Origin: an uncultured Lachnospiraceae bacterium
GTDB lineage: Bacteria; Bacillota; Clostridia; Lachnospirales; Lachnospiraceae
DNA length: 38,064 bases
Direction of reading: 5' to 3'
Assembly (NCBI GenBank): GCA_910588865.1
Contig: CAJUSJ010000036.1
Location: forward strand, 1-38,064
Part shown: positions 31,455-38,064 of the stretch, piece after piece
How the letters are laid out: each line of letters begins with the position of its first letter
Position numbering within the stretch: position 1 is the stretch's first letter
Translations under genes and position numbers: made by a program
The notes under the pieces: generated by a model
The model's input: only the letters and a program-made list of their open reading frames with translations
Databases searched by the model: none
What the model was told of the DNA's origin: nothing

Positions 31455-32663
31455 GGTTTTCTCTTCCATTTTACGCCCGGGAAAGAAGATTCTGGTGAGG
31501 AGCTTATCCGCCACTTCTTCCTTTGTCATCTTCTCCAGACTCACCTCCCCCTCTTTGGTAATCAGGGTCACCACGTTGGTGTCCCCGCCGAATCCGGCGC
31601 CCTCCACCTTTAAATTGTTGGCCACCACCATGTCCAGGTTCTTCTTGAGAAGCTTTGCCCTGGAGTTCTCAACCAGATTCTCGGTCTCCATGGAAAAGCC
31701 GCACAGAAACTGCCCTTCTCTCTTGTGTTGTCCCAGGTAAGCCAGGATGTCGTCTGTCCGCTCCAGGGCGAGACTAAATTCTCCGTCCTTTTTTTTCATC
31801 TTTTCCCTGGACACCTGGCATGGGCGGTAATCCGCCACCGCGGCTGCCTTGATCACCGCGTCTTGTTCCCAGCTTATGGGGATGATGGCCTTGAACATCT
31901 CCCTGGCGGTCTCAACCGGAAGCACTTCCACAAAGCTCGGCTTTTCAATATTCGTAGGTCCGGTCACCAGGGTCACGTCGGCTCCCCGGCATGAGGCCAC
32001 CTTAGCTATGGCGTATCCCATCTTTCCTGTAGAGCGATTGCTTAAGTATCTCACCGGATCCAGGGCTTCCCTTGTGGGTCCGGCGGTCACAAGGATCTTC
32101 TTTCCCGCGAGGTCTTTGGGATATCCGATCTCATGGATAATATGTTCGAAAAGCACCGACGGCTCCGGCATCTTGCCTGCCCCGGTGTCGCCGCAGGCAA
32201 GGTAACCCACGGACGGGTCGATCACATGGATGCCGTAGTCCACACAGCGCTTCAGATTGTCCTGGGTAACGGGATTCTCATACATATGGGTGTTCATGGC
32301 CGGCGCGATGTATTTTGGGCATTTGCAGGCCAGGAAGGTGGTGGTCAGCATATCGTCGGCAAGGCCATGGGCCACCTTGGCGATGACGTTGGCCGTGGCC
32401 GGGGCCAGCATGAAGATATCCGCCCTCTTTGCCAGGGCCACATGCTCCACGCTGAACTGAAAGTTCCGGTCAAAGGTGTCAACCATGCATTTATTTCCTG
32501 TCAGGCTCTCAAAGGTAACAGGGGTGATGAACTCTGTGGCGTTCCTTGTCATGATCACCTGCACATCGGCATGGAGTTTTCGCAGGCTGCTGGCAAGATA
32601 CCCGATCTTATACGCCGCGATGCTTCCGCTCACTCCAAGTACCACTGTCTTTCCTCTTAACAT
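31440..32663 (-). CDS. coaBC: Bifunctional phosphopantothenoylcysteine decarboxylase / synthase
   Basis: A 407-aa fusion enzyme for two consecutive coenzyme A steps. The CoaC half (1-180, FMN) has G-S-I-A-A-Y-K, P-A-M-N-T-H-M-Y and the substrate clamp G-Y-L-A-C-G-D-T-G-A-G-K-M. The CoaB half (from about 185) has V-T-A-G-P-T-R-E-A-L-D-P-V-R-Y-L-S-N-R-S-T-G-K-M-G, then A-A-A-V-A-D-Y. It is divergent from coaX, which catalyses the first step of the same pathway. GGAGGG precedes ATG. Confidence 0.95.
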   Translation of the reverse strand: MLRGKTVVLGVSGSIAAYKIGYLASSLRKLHADVQVIMTRNATEFITPVTFESLTGNKCMVDTFDRNFQFSVEHVALAKRADIFMLAPATANVIAKVAHGLADDMLTTTFLACKCPKYIAPAMNTHMYENPVTQDNLKRCVDYGIHVIDPSVGYLACGDTGAGKMPEPSVLFEHIIHEIGYPKDLAGKKILVTAGPTREALDPVRYLSNRSTGKMGYAIAKVASCRGADVTLVTGPTNIEKPSFVEVLPVETAREMFKAIIPISWEQDAVIKAAAVADYRPCQVSREKMKKKDGEFSLALERTDDILAYLGQHKREGQFLCGFSMETENLVENSRAKLLKKNLDMVVANNLKVEGAGFGGDTNVVTLITKEGEVSLEKMTKEEVADKLLTRIFFPGRKMEEKTLTEE

Positions 32664-32680
32664 GTCGCTCCCTCCGATTC

Positions 32681-32708
32681 TCTATATTTTATTATGGGTT
32701 TACAACAA
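32681..32708 (-). promoter_or_regulatory. Putative coaBC promoter
   Basis: Minus strand TTGTTG (32703-32708), 16 bp, TATAGA (32681-32686). A TGACGAA sequence (32742-32736), matching the core Spo0A box TGNCGAA, lies 28 bp upstream of the -35. That match may be accidental. Confidence 0.45.
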
Positions 32709-32886
32709 CTGGCGAAATGCCGTCTCCTTGTATTTTTCGTCAAAGTATGCTAATCTCATATTCAGTATCTTATGTTCCGGGACATGCCGCCGCCAGGCTG
32801 CCTCTGGTTTTGGCGGGGTAAATCTTCTTCAAGATTATACCATGCTTTCCAGGAAACACACAACCCTTATTGGAAAGGAGTTTTTT

Positions 32887-33657
32887 ATGATTTTAGCTAT
32901 AGATATGGGAAATACCAACATCGTCATGGGTGCCATTGATGATGAAAAAACTTATTTTGTAGAGCGGGTCACCACAAATCACGGGAAGACGGACATGGAG
33001 TATGCCATCAATATCAAAAGCATATTGGAGATCCACCAGCTCTCCCCGTCTCAGATCGAGGGAGCCATCGTCTCCTCCGTGGTCCCGCCCTTAAATGCCA
33101 CCATACTTTCCGCCGTGAAAAAGATATGCGGCTTTAAGCCCATGCTGGTGGGTTCCGGCATGAAGACAGGGCTGAACATCCTTATGGACAACCCAAAAAC
33201 CGTTGGCAGCGACATGATCGTGGACGCTGTGGCCGCCATCAGGGACTACCCCTGCCCCATCATTGTCATTGACATGGGAACCGCCACCACCATGAGCGTG
33301 GTGGATGCCAGCGGCAATTACATCGGCGGCGTGATCCTTCCCGGCCTTAAAGTGTCCTTGGACTCCCTGAGCGGAAAGACAGCCCAGCTTCCCTATATCA
33401 GCCTGGAAACTCCTGGCAGCGTTATCGGCAAGAACACCATTGACTGTATGCGCTCCGGCATCCTGTACGGCAGCGCCGCGATGATGGACGGGATTATCGA
33501 CCGGATGGAAAAGGAGCTGGGCGCGACCCCATCTGTGGTGGCCACCGGAGGCCTGGCAAACTATATCCTCCCGCTGTGCAGGCATGAGATCGCTTATGAA
33601 GACGATCTCCTTCTGAAAGGCCTTTTGATCCTCTACAATAAAAACCGCCGTCCATAA
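32887..33657 (+). CDS. coaX: Type III pantothenate kinase
   Basis: A 256-aa kinase making 4'-phosphopantothenate, the first committed step to coenzyme A. The ASKHA fold shows D6-x-G-N-T-N at the N-terminus (phosphate 1), D-M-G-T-A-T-T near residue 130 and A-T-G-G-L-A near 220. Unlike type I/II enzymes, type III kinases are usually not inhibited by CoA and need a monovalent cation. I placed the start at 32887 behind AAGGAG; the frame is open much further upstream but only by chance across the divergent coaBC region. Confidence 0.95.
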   Translation: MILAIDMGNTNIVMGAIDDEKTYFVERVTTNHGKTDMEYAINIKSILEIHQLSPSQIEGAIVSSVVPPLNATILSAVKKICGFKPMLVGSGMKTGLNILMDNPKTVGSDMIVDAVAAIRDYPCPIIVIDMGTATTMSVVDASGNYIGGVILPGLKVSLDSLSGKTAQLPYISLETPGSVIGKNTIDCMRSGILYGSAAMMDGIIDRMEKELGATPSVVATGGLANYILPLCRHEIAYEDDLLLKGLLILYNKNRRP

Positions 33658-33672
33658 CCAAAATTTCCACAA

Positions 33673-33749
33673 ACCGCTCCCGGAAAATTTATCCGAAAAA
33701 TCCCGCTTATTTCAGGTCTTTCAGACCGCTTATTCCTGCCGGGAGCGGT
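33673..33749. repeat. 11-bp inverted repeat with nested hairpin after coaX
   Basis: ACCGCTCCCGG (33673-33683) and CCGGGAGCGGT (33739-33749) are perfect complements 55 nt apart. Between them GGTCT-TTC-AGACC forms a smaller hairpin. A perfect 12-bp palindrome, GTTTGGCCAAAC, follows at 33761-33772. No T-tract follows, so termination is doubtful. The stretch lies between coaX and sigG. Confidence 0.6.
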
Positions 33750-33871
33750 CTGTCAAGGTGGTTTGGCCAAACTTTTCAGGTAATTATTTCAAATCCTTCC
33801 CGGAATAAATCACCCTAAATCCGTACATCATTCTTTTATAACCAAGTAATGATAGAAGTGGAGGGAATGGA

Positions 33872-34648
33872 ATGTCAATATACAAAGTAGAGATCTGCGG
33901 AGTCAACACAGCCAAACTTCCTTTACTCACCAACGAAGAGAAAGAGGCTCTTTTTGTCCGGATCAAGCAGGGCGACAAAGAGGCCAGAGAACAGTACATC
34001 CGGGGCAATCTCCGGCTGGTATTAAGTGTGATCCAGCGTTTTTCCAACAGCAATGAAAATGTGGACGACTTATTCCAGATCGGCTGCATCGGCCTGATCA
34101 AGGCCATCGACAACTTTGATACATCACAGAACGTAAAATTCTCTACCTATGCCGTGCCGATGATATTAGGTGAAGTCCGCAGGTATCTGCGAGACAACAA
34201 TTCCATAAGGGTCAGCCGGTCTCTTCGGGACACTGCCTACAAAGCCATCTATGCCAGGGAAGGGCTGACGAGAAAAAACGCCAAGGAGCCTACCATTATG
34301 GAGATCGCCGACGAGATCGGCATCAGCAAGGAGGAGATCACTTACGCTTTAGATGCTATCCAGACGCCTGTAAGCCTCTATGAGCCGGTGTTTACAGACG
34401 GTGGGGATCCTCTCTATGTTATGGATCAGATCAGCGACAAGAAGAATTTAGAGGAGAACTGGGTGGAGGACATCTCCTTAAACGAGGCCATGAAGCGGCT
34501 TCCGGAGCGGGAACGCCACATTATCGACATGCGGTTCTTTGAGGGCAAGACACAGACCGAGGTGGCGGAGGAGATCCACATCAGTCAGGCCCAGGTATCC
34601 CGCCTGGAGAAGAACGCTCTCAAAGCCATGAAAAACTACTTGAGCTGA
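33872..34648 (+). CDS. sigG: Sporulation sigma factor SigG
   Basis: A 258-aa sigma-70-family factor for late forespore genes. It starts with the SigG-typical peptide K-V-E-I-C-G-V-N-T-A-K-L-P, the region bound by the CsfB-type inhibitor in Bacillus. Region 2 has D-D-L-F-Q-I-G-C-I-G-L-I-K-A-I-D and F-S-T-Y-A-V-P-M-I-L-G-E-V-R-R-Y-L-R-D. Region 4 ends Q-T-E-V-A-E-E-I-H-I-S-Q-A-Q-V-S-R-L-E. GGAGGG precedes ATG. It faces towards sigE instead of following it, as it does in Bacillus. Confidence 0.94.
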   Translation: MSIYKVEICGVNTAKLPLLTNEEKEALFVRIKQGDKEAREQYIRGNLRLVLSVIQRFSNSNENVDDLFQIGCIGLIKAIDNFDTSQNVKFSTYAVPMILGEVRRYLRDNNSIRVSRSLRDTAYKAIYAREGLTRKNAKEPTIMEIADEIGISKEEITYALDAIQTPVSLYEPVFTDGGDPLYVMDQISDKKNLEENWVEDISLNEAMKRLPERERHIIDMRFFEGKTQTEVAEEIHISQAQVSRLEKNALKAMKNYLS

Positions 34649-34756
34649 TCTGCCAAAGTTGTCCGCAAAAAGCTTTACATCCACAAAAAACATCGAAAAT
34701 TATCAAAAAACTTTCAAGTTTTTTAAATTCTTGTAGATTTTATGCGAAAAAGATAG

Positions 34757-34762
34757 TATAAT
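34757..34762 (+). promoter_or_regulatory. Consensus -10 element upstream of the sirtuin gene
   Basis: TATAAT 36 bp before the start codon. No good -35 lies 16-18 bp upstream; TTGTAG is 20 bp away. An A/T-rich inverted repeat (AAAAAACTT-TC-AAGTTTTTT) lies between sigG and this site and could weakly terminate sigG transcripts. Confidence 0.4.
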
Positions 34763-34797
34763 ATCTATATCAACCATACTTGAAAGGGGAATTAGCG

Positions 34798-35529
34798 ATG
34801 GACGATAAAATTATGCGGCTGCAGAAGATCTTGGACAAAAGTCAGTATACCGTAGCTCTGTGTGGGTCCGGCATGATGGAAGAAAGCGGATTCGCGGGCA
34901 TGAAGGATCAGGATCTGGCATACCATATTGAACAGAAATATGGCTACTGCACAGAAGAGCTCTACAGCAGCGCGTTTTATAATGCCCGCTCGGAATTGTT
35001 TTTTACATTTTACCGCAAAGAGTTACTGGCCCACTGCCTGGAGCTGACAGCTTCCGGCCCGGCCCTGGCGGCCCTTGAGAAAAACGGACATCTCCACTGT
35101 GTCATTACCAGCAACATCTATGATATTCCTCGCAGAGGAGGCTGCCAGAACGTGATCAACCTCCACGGAACCATCTATGAGAACCAGTGTCCCCGATGTA
35201 AAAAGCAGTACACTCTGGAATATATCCAGAATTCTCCCCGCAAGGTTCCTCTGTGCGAGAAGTGCAATATTCCGGTCCGTCCTCTGATTTCCCTGTTCGG
35301 GGAGATGGTAGACAGCCAGCGCATGACAAAGACAACCCTGGAGATTTCCAAGGCAGACGCGCTTCTGCTTCTGGGAACCTCCATGGATTCCGATGTCTTC
35401 AGCCATTACATAAAGTATTTTTCAGGACATTGGCTGGTCATTATCCACAAAAAGCGGCATTACAGAGACGGAGCCGCCAGCATGACCATCCTTGACTATC
35501 CCCGGAATGTTCTTCCGCTCCTCCACTGA
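34798..35529 (+). CDS. Divergent Sir2-family protein
   Basis: A 243-aa sirtuin-like protein. It keeps the catalytic histidine (L-H123-G), two zinc pairs (C131/C134 and C153/C156), V-R-P-L-I-S-L-F-G-E and the nucleotide-binding L-G-T-S (193-195). It departs from active sirtuins at the NAD site: the usual G-A-G-I-S is G-S-G-M-M (23-27), the R of D-F-R is not evident, and T-Q-N-I-D is T-S-N-I-Y (104-108). It could still bind NAD or ADP-ribose. ATG 34798 follows GGGG; the outer TTG at 34780 is less likely. It is co-directional with sigG and convergent with sigE. Confidence 0.85.
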   Translation: MDDKIMRLQKILDKSQYTVALCGSGMMEESGFAGMKDQDLAYHIEQKYGYCTEELYSSAFYNARSELFFTFYRKELLAHCLELTASGPALAALEKNGHLHCVITSNIYDIPRRGGCQNVINLHGTIYENQCPRCKKQYTLEYIQNSPRKVPLCEKCNIPVRPLISLFGEMVDSQRMTKTTLEISKADALLLLGTSMDSDVFSHYIKYFSGHWLVIIHKKRHYRDGAASMTILDYPRNVLPLLH

Positions 35530-35573
35530 TTCAAGCCATATCCTGCCCCCGCCCAGGACTTTGATCAGCTTCG

Positions 35574-35609
35574 AAAAGGCCCCCAAGCGAAAACCGCCGG
35601 GGCCTTTTT
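35574..35609. terminator. Bidirectional terminator between sirtuin and sigE genes
   Basis: AAAAGGCCCC and GGGGCCTTTT pair perfectly (10 bp) around a 15-nt loop; T-runs occur at both outer sides. It serves both convergent genes. Confidence 0.85.
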
Positions 35610-35651
35610 CGCGGGGACCTTTCCCTTTCCTGATCCGTCATGGGCCAACGC

Positions 35652-36392
35652 TCACTCGAACCGGACGATCTCCTTTTTCAGCCTTTTCATGATCTTCTTC
35701 TCCAGCCGGGAGATATAGGACTGGGAGATCCCCAGCAGATCCGCCACCTCCTTCTGAGTCATCTCGTCTCCGTCCTCATTGGTCAGCCCGTACCTCAGCT
35801 CCACGATTTTCTTTTCCCTTGGGCTCAGGCGGCTGATGGCCAGGTTTAAGAGATCCTTCTCGGTCTCATACTCCAGATCCCGGTAGATCACGTCCTCGTC
35901 AGTCCCAAGGACATCCGACAGCAGCAGTTCATTGCCATCCCAGTCCACATTCAGGGGCTCGTCGATGGATACTTCCATCTTGGTCTTGTTGTTCCTCCGC
36001 AGATACATCAAAATCTCGTTCTCAATGCACCGGGAGGCGTATGTGGCCAGCTTGATGTTTTTTTCCGGATTGAAAGTGTTGATGGCCTTGATGAGGCCAA
36101 TGGTGCCGATGGAGATCAGATCCTCCACCCCCACGCTTGTATTGTCAAACTTTTTTGCTATGTACACCACAAGACGGAGATTGTGCTCAATGAGAGCTGA
36201 CTTTGCCTGGGCCTCCTCCTCTGTCCCCAGCTTCTGGATGAGCTTTGCCTCCTCCTCCCCATCCAAGGGCGCTGGCAAAATGTCCGCGCCTCCGATGTAA
36301 TGTACCTCCCCCTCTCTCTGAAACAGCATGGTCTTGAAACTGGGCGCTGTCTTAAACTGAAAGCGGTTTGGTATCGATACTTTAATCACCAT
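35652..36392 (-). CDS. sigE: Sporulation sigma factor SigE (pro-form)
   Basis: A 246-aa mother-cell sigma factor. An N-terminal pro-sequence of about 28 residues precedes E-V-H-Y-I-G-G, matching the site where SpoIIGA cuts pro-SigE in Bacillus (E-V-Y-Y-I-G-G). Region 2 has V-E-D-L-I-S-I-G-T-I-G-L-I-K-A and I-K-L-A-T-Y-A-S-R-C-I-E-N-E-I-L-M-Y-L-R. Region 4 ends L-G-I-S-Q-S-Y-I-S-R-L-E. AAGGAGG is 8 nt before ATG. It overlaps the end of spoIIGA by 11 bp. Confidence 0.95.
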   Translation of the reverse strand: MVIKVSIPNRFQFKTAPSFKTMLFQREGEVHYIGGADILPAPLDGEEEAKLIQKLGTEEEAQAKSALIEHNLRLVVYIAKKFDNTSVGVEDLISIGTIGLIKAINTFNPEKNIKLATYASRCIENEILMYLRRNNKTKMEVSIDEPLNVDWDGNELLLSDVLGTDEDVIYRDLEYETEKDLLNLAISRLSPREKKIVELRYGLTNEDGDEMTQKEVADLLGISQSYISRLEKKIMKRLKKEIVRFE

Positions 36393-37266
36393 TGGTAATT
36401 CCTCCTTTTTTGTCCTGTCTGACTATGGCCGTCTCCCCATGAAGAAGGACTTCGTATCCTCCATTATAGCTGATCCCAAAAGGGGCCTTCGCGATCCATG
36501 GGTTGCTTATCCTTATGTTCTCTTCTCTTCCTCCTGTCCTTATGCCCTGTATCTCCAGCTGTTCAATGCGCCTTCCCTCCATAAGACCATAGGGATTTCC
36601 TATGGTGTGGTAGGGAATCATGGTTTTTTCTCCCCCGGACTCCCCAAGGAGAGTCCAGATCCTCTCGGTTACGATCTGCACCCCCTGTCCTGTCAGGGGC
36701 TCTGTCAGGCAGTTTCCTGTATCCAGATACCCGGTGGTCTTGACAACCACGCCGTTGTTTTGCAGGATCACCGGATACCGGTCTTTCCTCTCCCGGACCA
36801 TCTCCCCCGCGAACTGCCACATCCCCCATGCGAGAAAGCAGGTTCCCGCGGTCAGAAAGATCCAGGCAGCCAGGGGAAGAACGGGGATGGCATGACCAGG
36901 CAGGAGCTTTAAGAGATTGGCCCCAGCCCCTGTAAAACCCCGCAGAAACTCCATGATTCCTCCGGCAAATATTGACAGCCCATACAGGCTGACCGTGGAC
37001 TTTATCCTCTCACGCCAGTCCCCGGGCCGGTAGGCCGCGGAGGTCATGGCCATGGCCGCGCCTATGGATGCCGCCAGCCAGAGCCAGGCCGGATACCTCC
37101 ACAGCAGGACCTCCAGGCAGCCGAAAACGCCTCCCACCGCCGCCCCCGCGCCAATCCTCCCCAGGACCGCGGGCTTTTTCAGGATTTTTGAAAGAGACAG
37201 CAGCAAAAGAAAATCCATAATGAAATTGACGATAAAAACAATATCTATGTAAAGATCAGCCTCCAC
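36382..37266 (-). CDS. spoIIGA: Sigma-E processing peptidase SpoIIGA
   Basis: A 294-aa membrane aspartic protease that activates pro-SigE after a signal from the forespore. Five hydrophobic segments fill residues 6-150. The cytoplasmic domain has the catalytic Asp in Y-L-D182-T-G-N and a family S-Y-N-G end. I chose GTG 37266, 7 nt after GAGGGA, which gives the family-typical opening Y-I-D-I-V-F-I-V-N-F; the outer ATG at 37350 would overlap the promoter. It precedes sigE in the same transcript. Confidence 0.88.
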   Translation of the reverse strand: MEADLYIDIVFIVNFIMDFLLLLSLSKILKKPAVLGRIGAGAAVGGVFGCLEVLLWRYPAWLWLAASIGAAMAMTSAAYRPGDWRERIKSTVSLYGLSIFAGGIMEFLRGFTGAGANLLKLLPGHAIPVLPLAAWIFLTAGTCFLAWGMWQFAGEMVRERKDRYPVILQNNGVVVKTTGYLDTGNCLTEPLTGQGVQIVTERIWTLLGESGGEKTMIPYHTIGNPYGLMEGRRIEQLEIQGIRTGGREENIRISNPWIAKAPFGISYNGGYEVLLHGETAIVRQDKKGGITNGD

Positions 37267-37317
37267 GTCACGATCCCTCACCTCCTGACACTTTGTTGCT
37301 GTATGTTGACAACCCTC

Positions 37318-37350
37318 ATTATAAAAAAACCGGGCCAGAAAATTTGTCAA
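37318..37350 (-). promoter_or_regulatory. spoIIGA promoter with 21-bp spacing
   Basis: Minus strand TTGACA (37345-37350), 21 bp, TATAAT (37318-37323). Both hexamers are perfect but too far apart for normal sigma-A use. The Bacillus spoIIG promoter has the same trait (22 bp) and needs Spo0A. TGACAAA overlapping the -35 differs from the core Spo0A box at one position. Confidence 0.7.
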
Positions 37351-37387
37351 AAACGGGAGAATATTTACAAAAATTTATCGGGAAAAT

Positions 37388-37404
37388 CTGTCATGAGGTG
37401 ACAG
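37388..37404. promoter_or_regulatory. Dyad upstream of the spoIIGA promoter
   Basis: CTGTCA-TGAGG-TGACAG: perfect 6-bp arms with a 5-nt spacer, 37 bp upstream of the -35. It may bind a regulator; spaced TGTCA/TGACA pieces resemble degenerate Spo0A boxes. Confidence 0.4.
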
Positions 37405-37447
37405 AAATTTTACAGAACAGGGATAAATGGAAGGGCTGCGCTCACTG

Positions 37448-37500
37448 AAAAAAGGATATCACAAAACAGCCGGATGCTCCAGCCGCTTTATGATATCCTT
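37448..37500 (-). terminator. Intrinsic terminator of ftsZ
   Basis: Minus strand: AAGGATATCA and TGATATCCTT pair perfectly (10 bp) around a 29-nt loop that holds a smaller GC-rich hairpin; a run of T follows. It begins 30 bp after the ftsZ stop. Confidence 0.8.
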
Positions 37501-37530
37501 CTTTAGTTTATGGACTCCTTTTACGGGAGA

Positions 37531-38064
37531 TTATCTCTTGTTCCGGAGGAAGTCCGGGATGGTGATGTCTTTTACATTGACATTGGGGCGATAAGGAGCT
37601 CCGGTCTGGGGCGGAACCTGTCCTCCCTGAGGCACTCCCCCGTTGTTTCCGGCAGGATGAGGAGCCTGTCCCCCGACACCGCCCTGAATGGGACGAAGGG
37701 GTGTGGGACCTCCCATATTGGTCGGGGCCGGACGTCCCGGGTTAAACCCGCTTGGAACGGTATTCTGGGCCGTGGCGGCTGCCTCGGCCTGGGCCGGCTT
37801 CTGTCTGTAGGAGTTAAAGCCGGCCATGGCTCCCGCCACAGGCGCGCCGGCGTTGGCCGCGGCTGTGTGTCCGTCAAGGCCAGTGGCAATGACGGTGATG
37901 GTGGCCTCATCCTGAGCGTTCTCGTCGTACATGGCACCGAATATAATATTAGCGTCATCCCCTGACAGATCCTGAACAAAGCTGGCGGCCTCGTTGGCCT
38001 CCACCAGGCTGATGTCTCCGGAAATATTGATAATTACATGGGAAGCGCCCTCAATGGTGGTCTC
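37531..38064 (-). CDS. ftsZ: Cell division protein FtsZ, C-terminal part
   Basis: The gene runs off the right edge; 177 codons plus stop are visible. The fragment holds the end of the GTPase/C-terminal domain (N-I-S-G-D-I-S-L-V-E-A-N-E-A, then A-T-I-T-V-I-A-T-G-L). An unstructured Pro/Gln/Gly/Asn-rich linker follows, about 75 residues long. The conserved tail is D-I-T-I-P-D-F-L-R-N-K-R, which binds FtsA and other division partners. Its position before spoIIGA-sigE is the usual Firmicutes order. Confidence 0.95.
   Translation of the reverse strand, partial: ETTIEGASHVIINISGDISLVEANEAASFVQDLSGDDANIIFGAMYDENAQDEATITVIATGLDGHTAAANAGAPVAGAMAGFNSYRQKPAQAEAAATAQNTVPSGFNPGRPAPTNMGGPTPLRPIQGGVGGQAPHPAGNNGGVPQGGQVPPQTGAPYRPNVNVKDITIPDFLRNKR

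Noticed and set aside
32476..32886. N-terminal extension of coaX to 32476
   Set aside because: It overlaps coaBC on the other strand and the real start at 32887 has AAGGAG and begins the conserved family sequence.
33780..33871. A sigma-F-type promoter for sigG
   Set aside because: I could not find a convincing -10/-35 pair matching sigma-F or sigma-G consensus; only A/T-rich sequence with an ATCATT/AATGAT inverted pair.

Overview
The window looks like chromosomal DNA from a spore-forming clostridium, most likely a Lachnospiraceae member of moderate G+C (Enterocloster/Lachnoclostridium-like; this placement is inferred from gene content). The evidence is the ftsZ-spoIIGA-sigE block with a sigG gene, a YlmC/YmxH sporulation protein, DUF5702/DUF6382 proteins typical of Firmicutes Tad loci, and strong AGGAGG ribosome binding sites throughout. 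No phage genes, insertion sequences, CRISPR arrays, rRNA or tRNA genes were seen.

Layout. (1) 1-13.6 kb is a Tad/type IVb pilus operon read leftwards from a promoter at about 13.58 kb. Its order is TadZ-like ATPase, TadA, TadB, TadC, a small Flp1-like pilin, three TadE/TadG-like pseudopilins (one of 872 aa), an A24 prepilin peptidase, a WG-repeat protein, a DUF6382-FHA protein and a PP2C phosphatase. An orphan prepilin-peptidase N-terminal domain converges on the operon end. (2) 13.6-16.3 kb holds two small XRE regulators, a RelB-YoeB toxin-antitoxin pair and a secreted GH25 lysozyme. (3) 16.3-22.9 kb is a leftward housekeeping block: argS, a DUF1266 lipoprotein, efp, aroK, aroE, yqeG, nrdR and ylmC. 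(4) 22.9-27.2 kb holds two small membrane proteins and the methionine ABC importer metN-metI-metQ, behind a 540-bp leader. (5) 27.2-32.7 kb holds pepV, yqeY, hicB, hicA, prfC and coaBC, all leftward. (6) 32.9-35.5 kb is rightward: coaX, sigG and a divergent sirtuin. (7) 35.6-38.06 kb is leftward sigE, spoIIGA and the 3' part of ftsZ.

The most interesting element is the leader of metNIQ (26921-27197). A near-consensus sigma-A promoter (TTGACA, 17 bp, TAGAAT) is followed by a perfect ribosome binding site and a 36-codon ORF with 10 methionine codons among its first 23. A strong intrinsic terminator follows, then metN. This has the layout of a ribosome-mediated attenuator that senses methionine or Met-tRNA supply through a Met-rich leader peptide, where Firmicutes usually carry a SAM riboswitch or T-box. 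Alternative pairings that fit the classical attenuation logic can be drawn by hand, but they are short and need folding analysis. An 84-bp structured tandem repeat sits between this terminator and metN, and a 24-nt piece of it recurs beside the argS terminator.

Other points of note are a 13-bp perfect stem enclosing the ylmC start codon, a 21-bp-spaced promoter before spoIIGA resembling the Bacillus Spo0A-dependent spoIIG promoter, a divided prepilin peptidase, and FHA/PP2C phospho-signalling genes inside the pilus operon.
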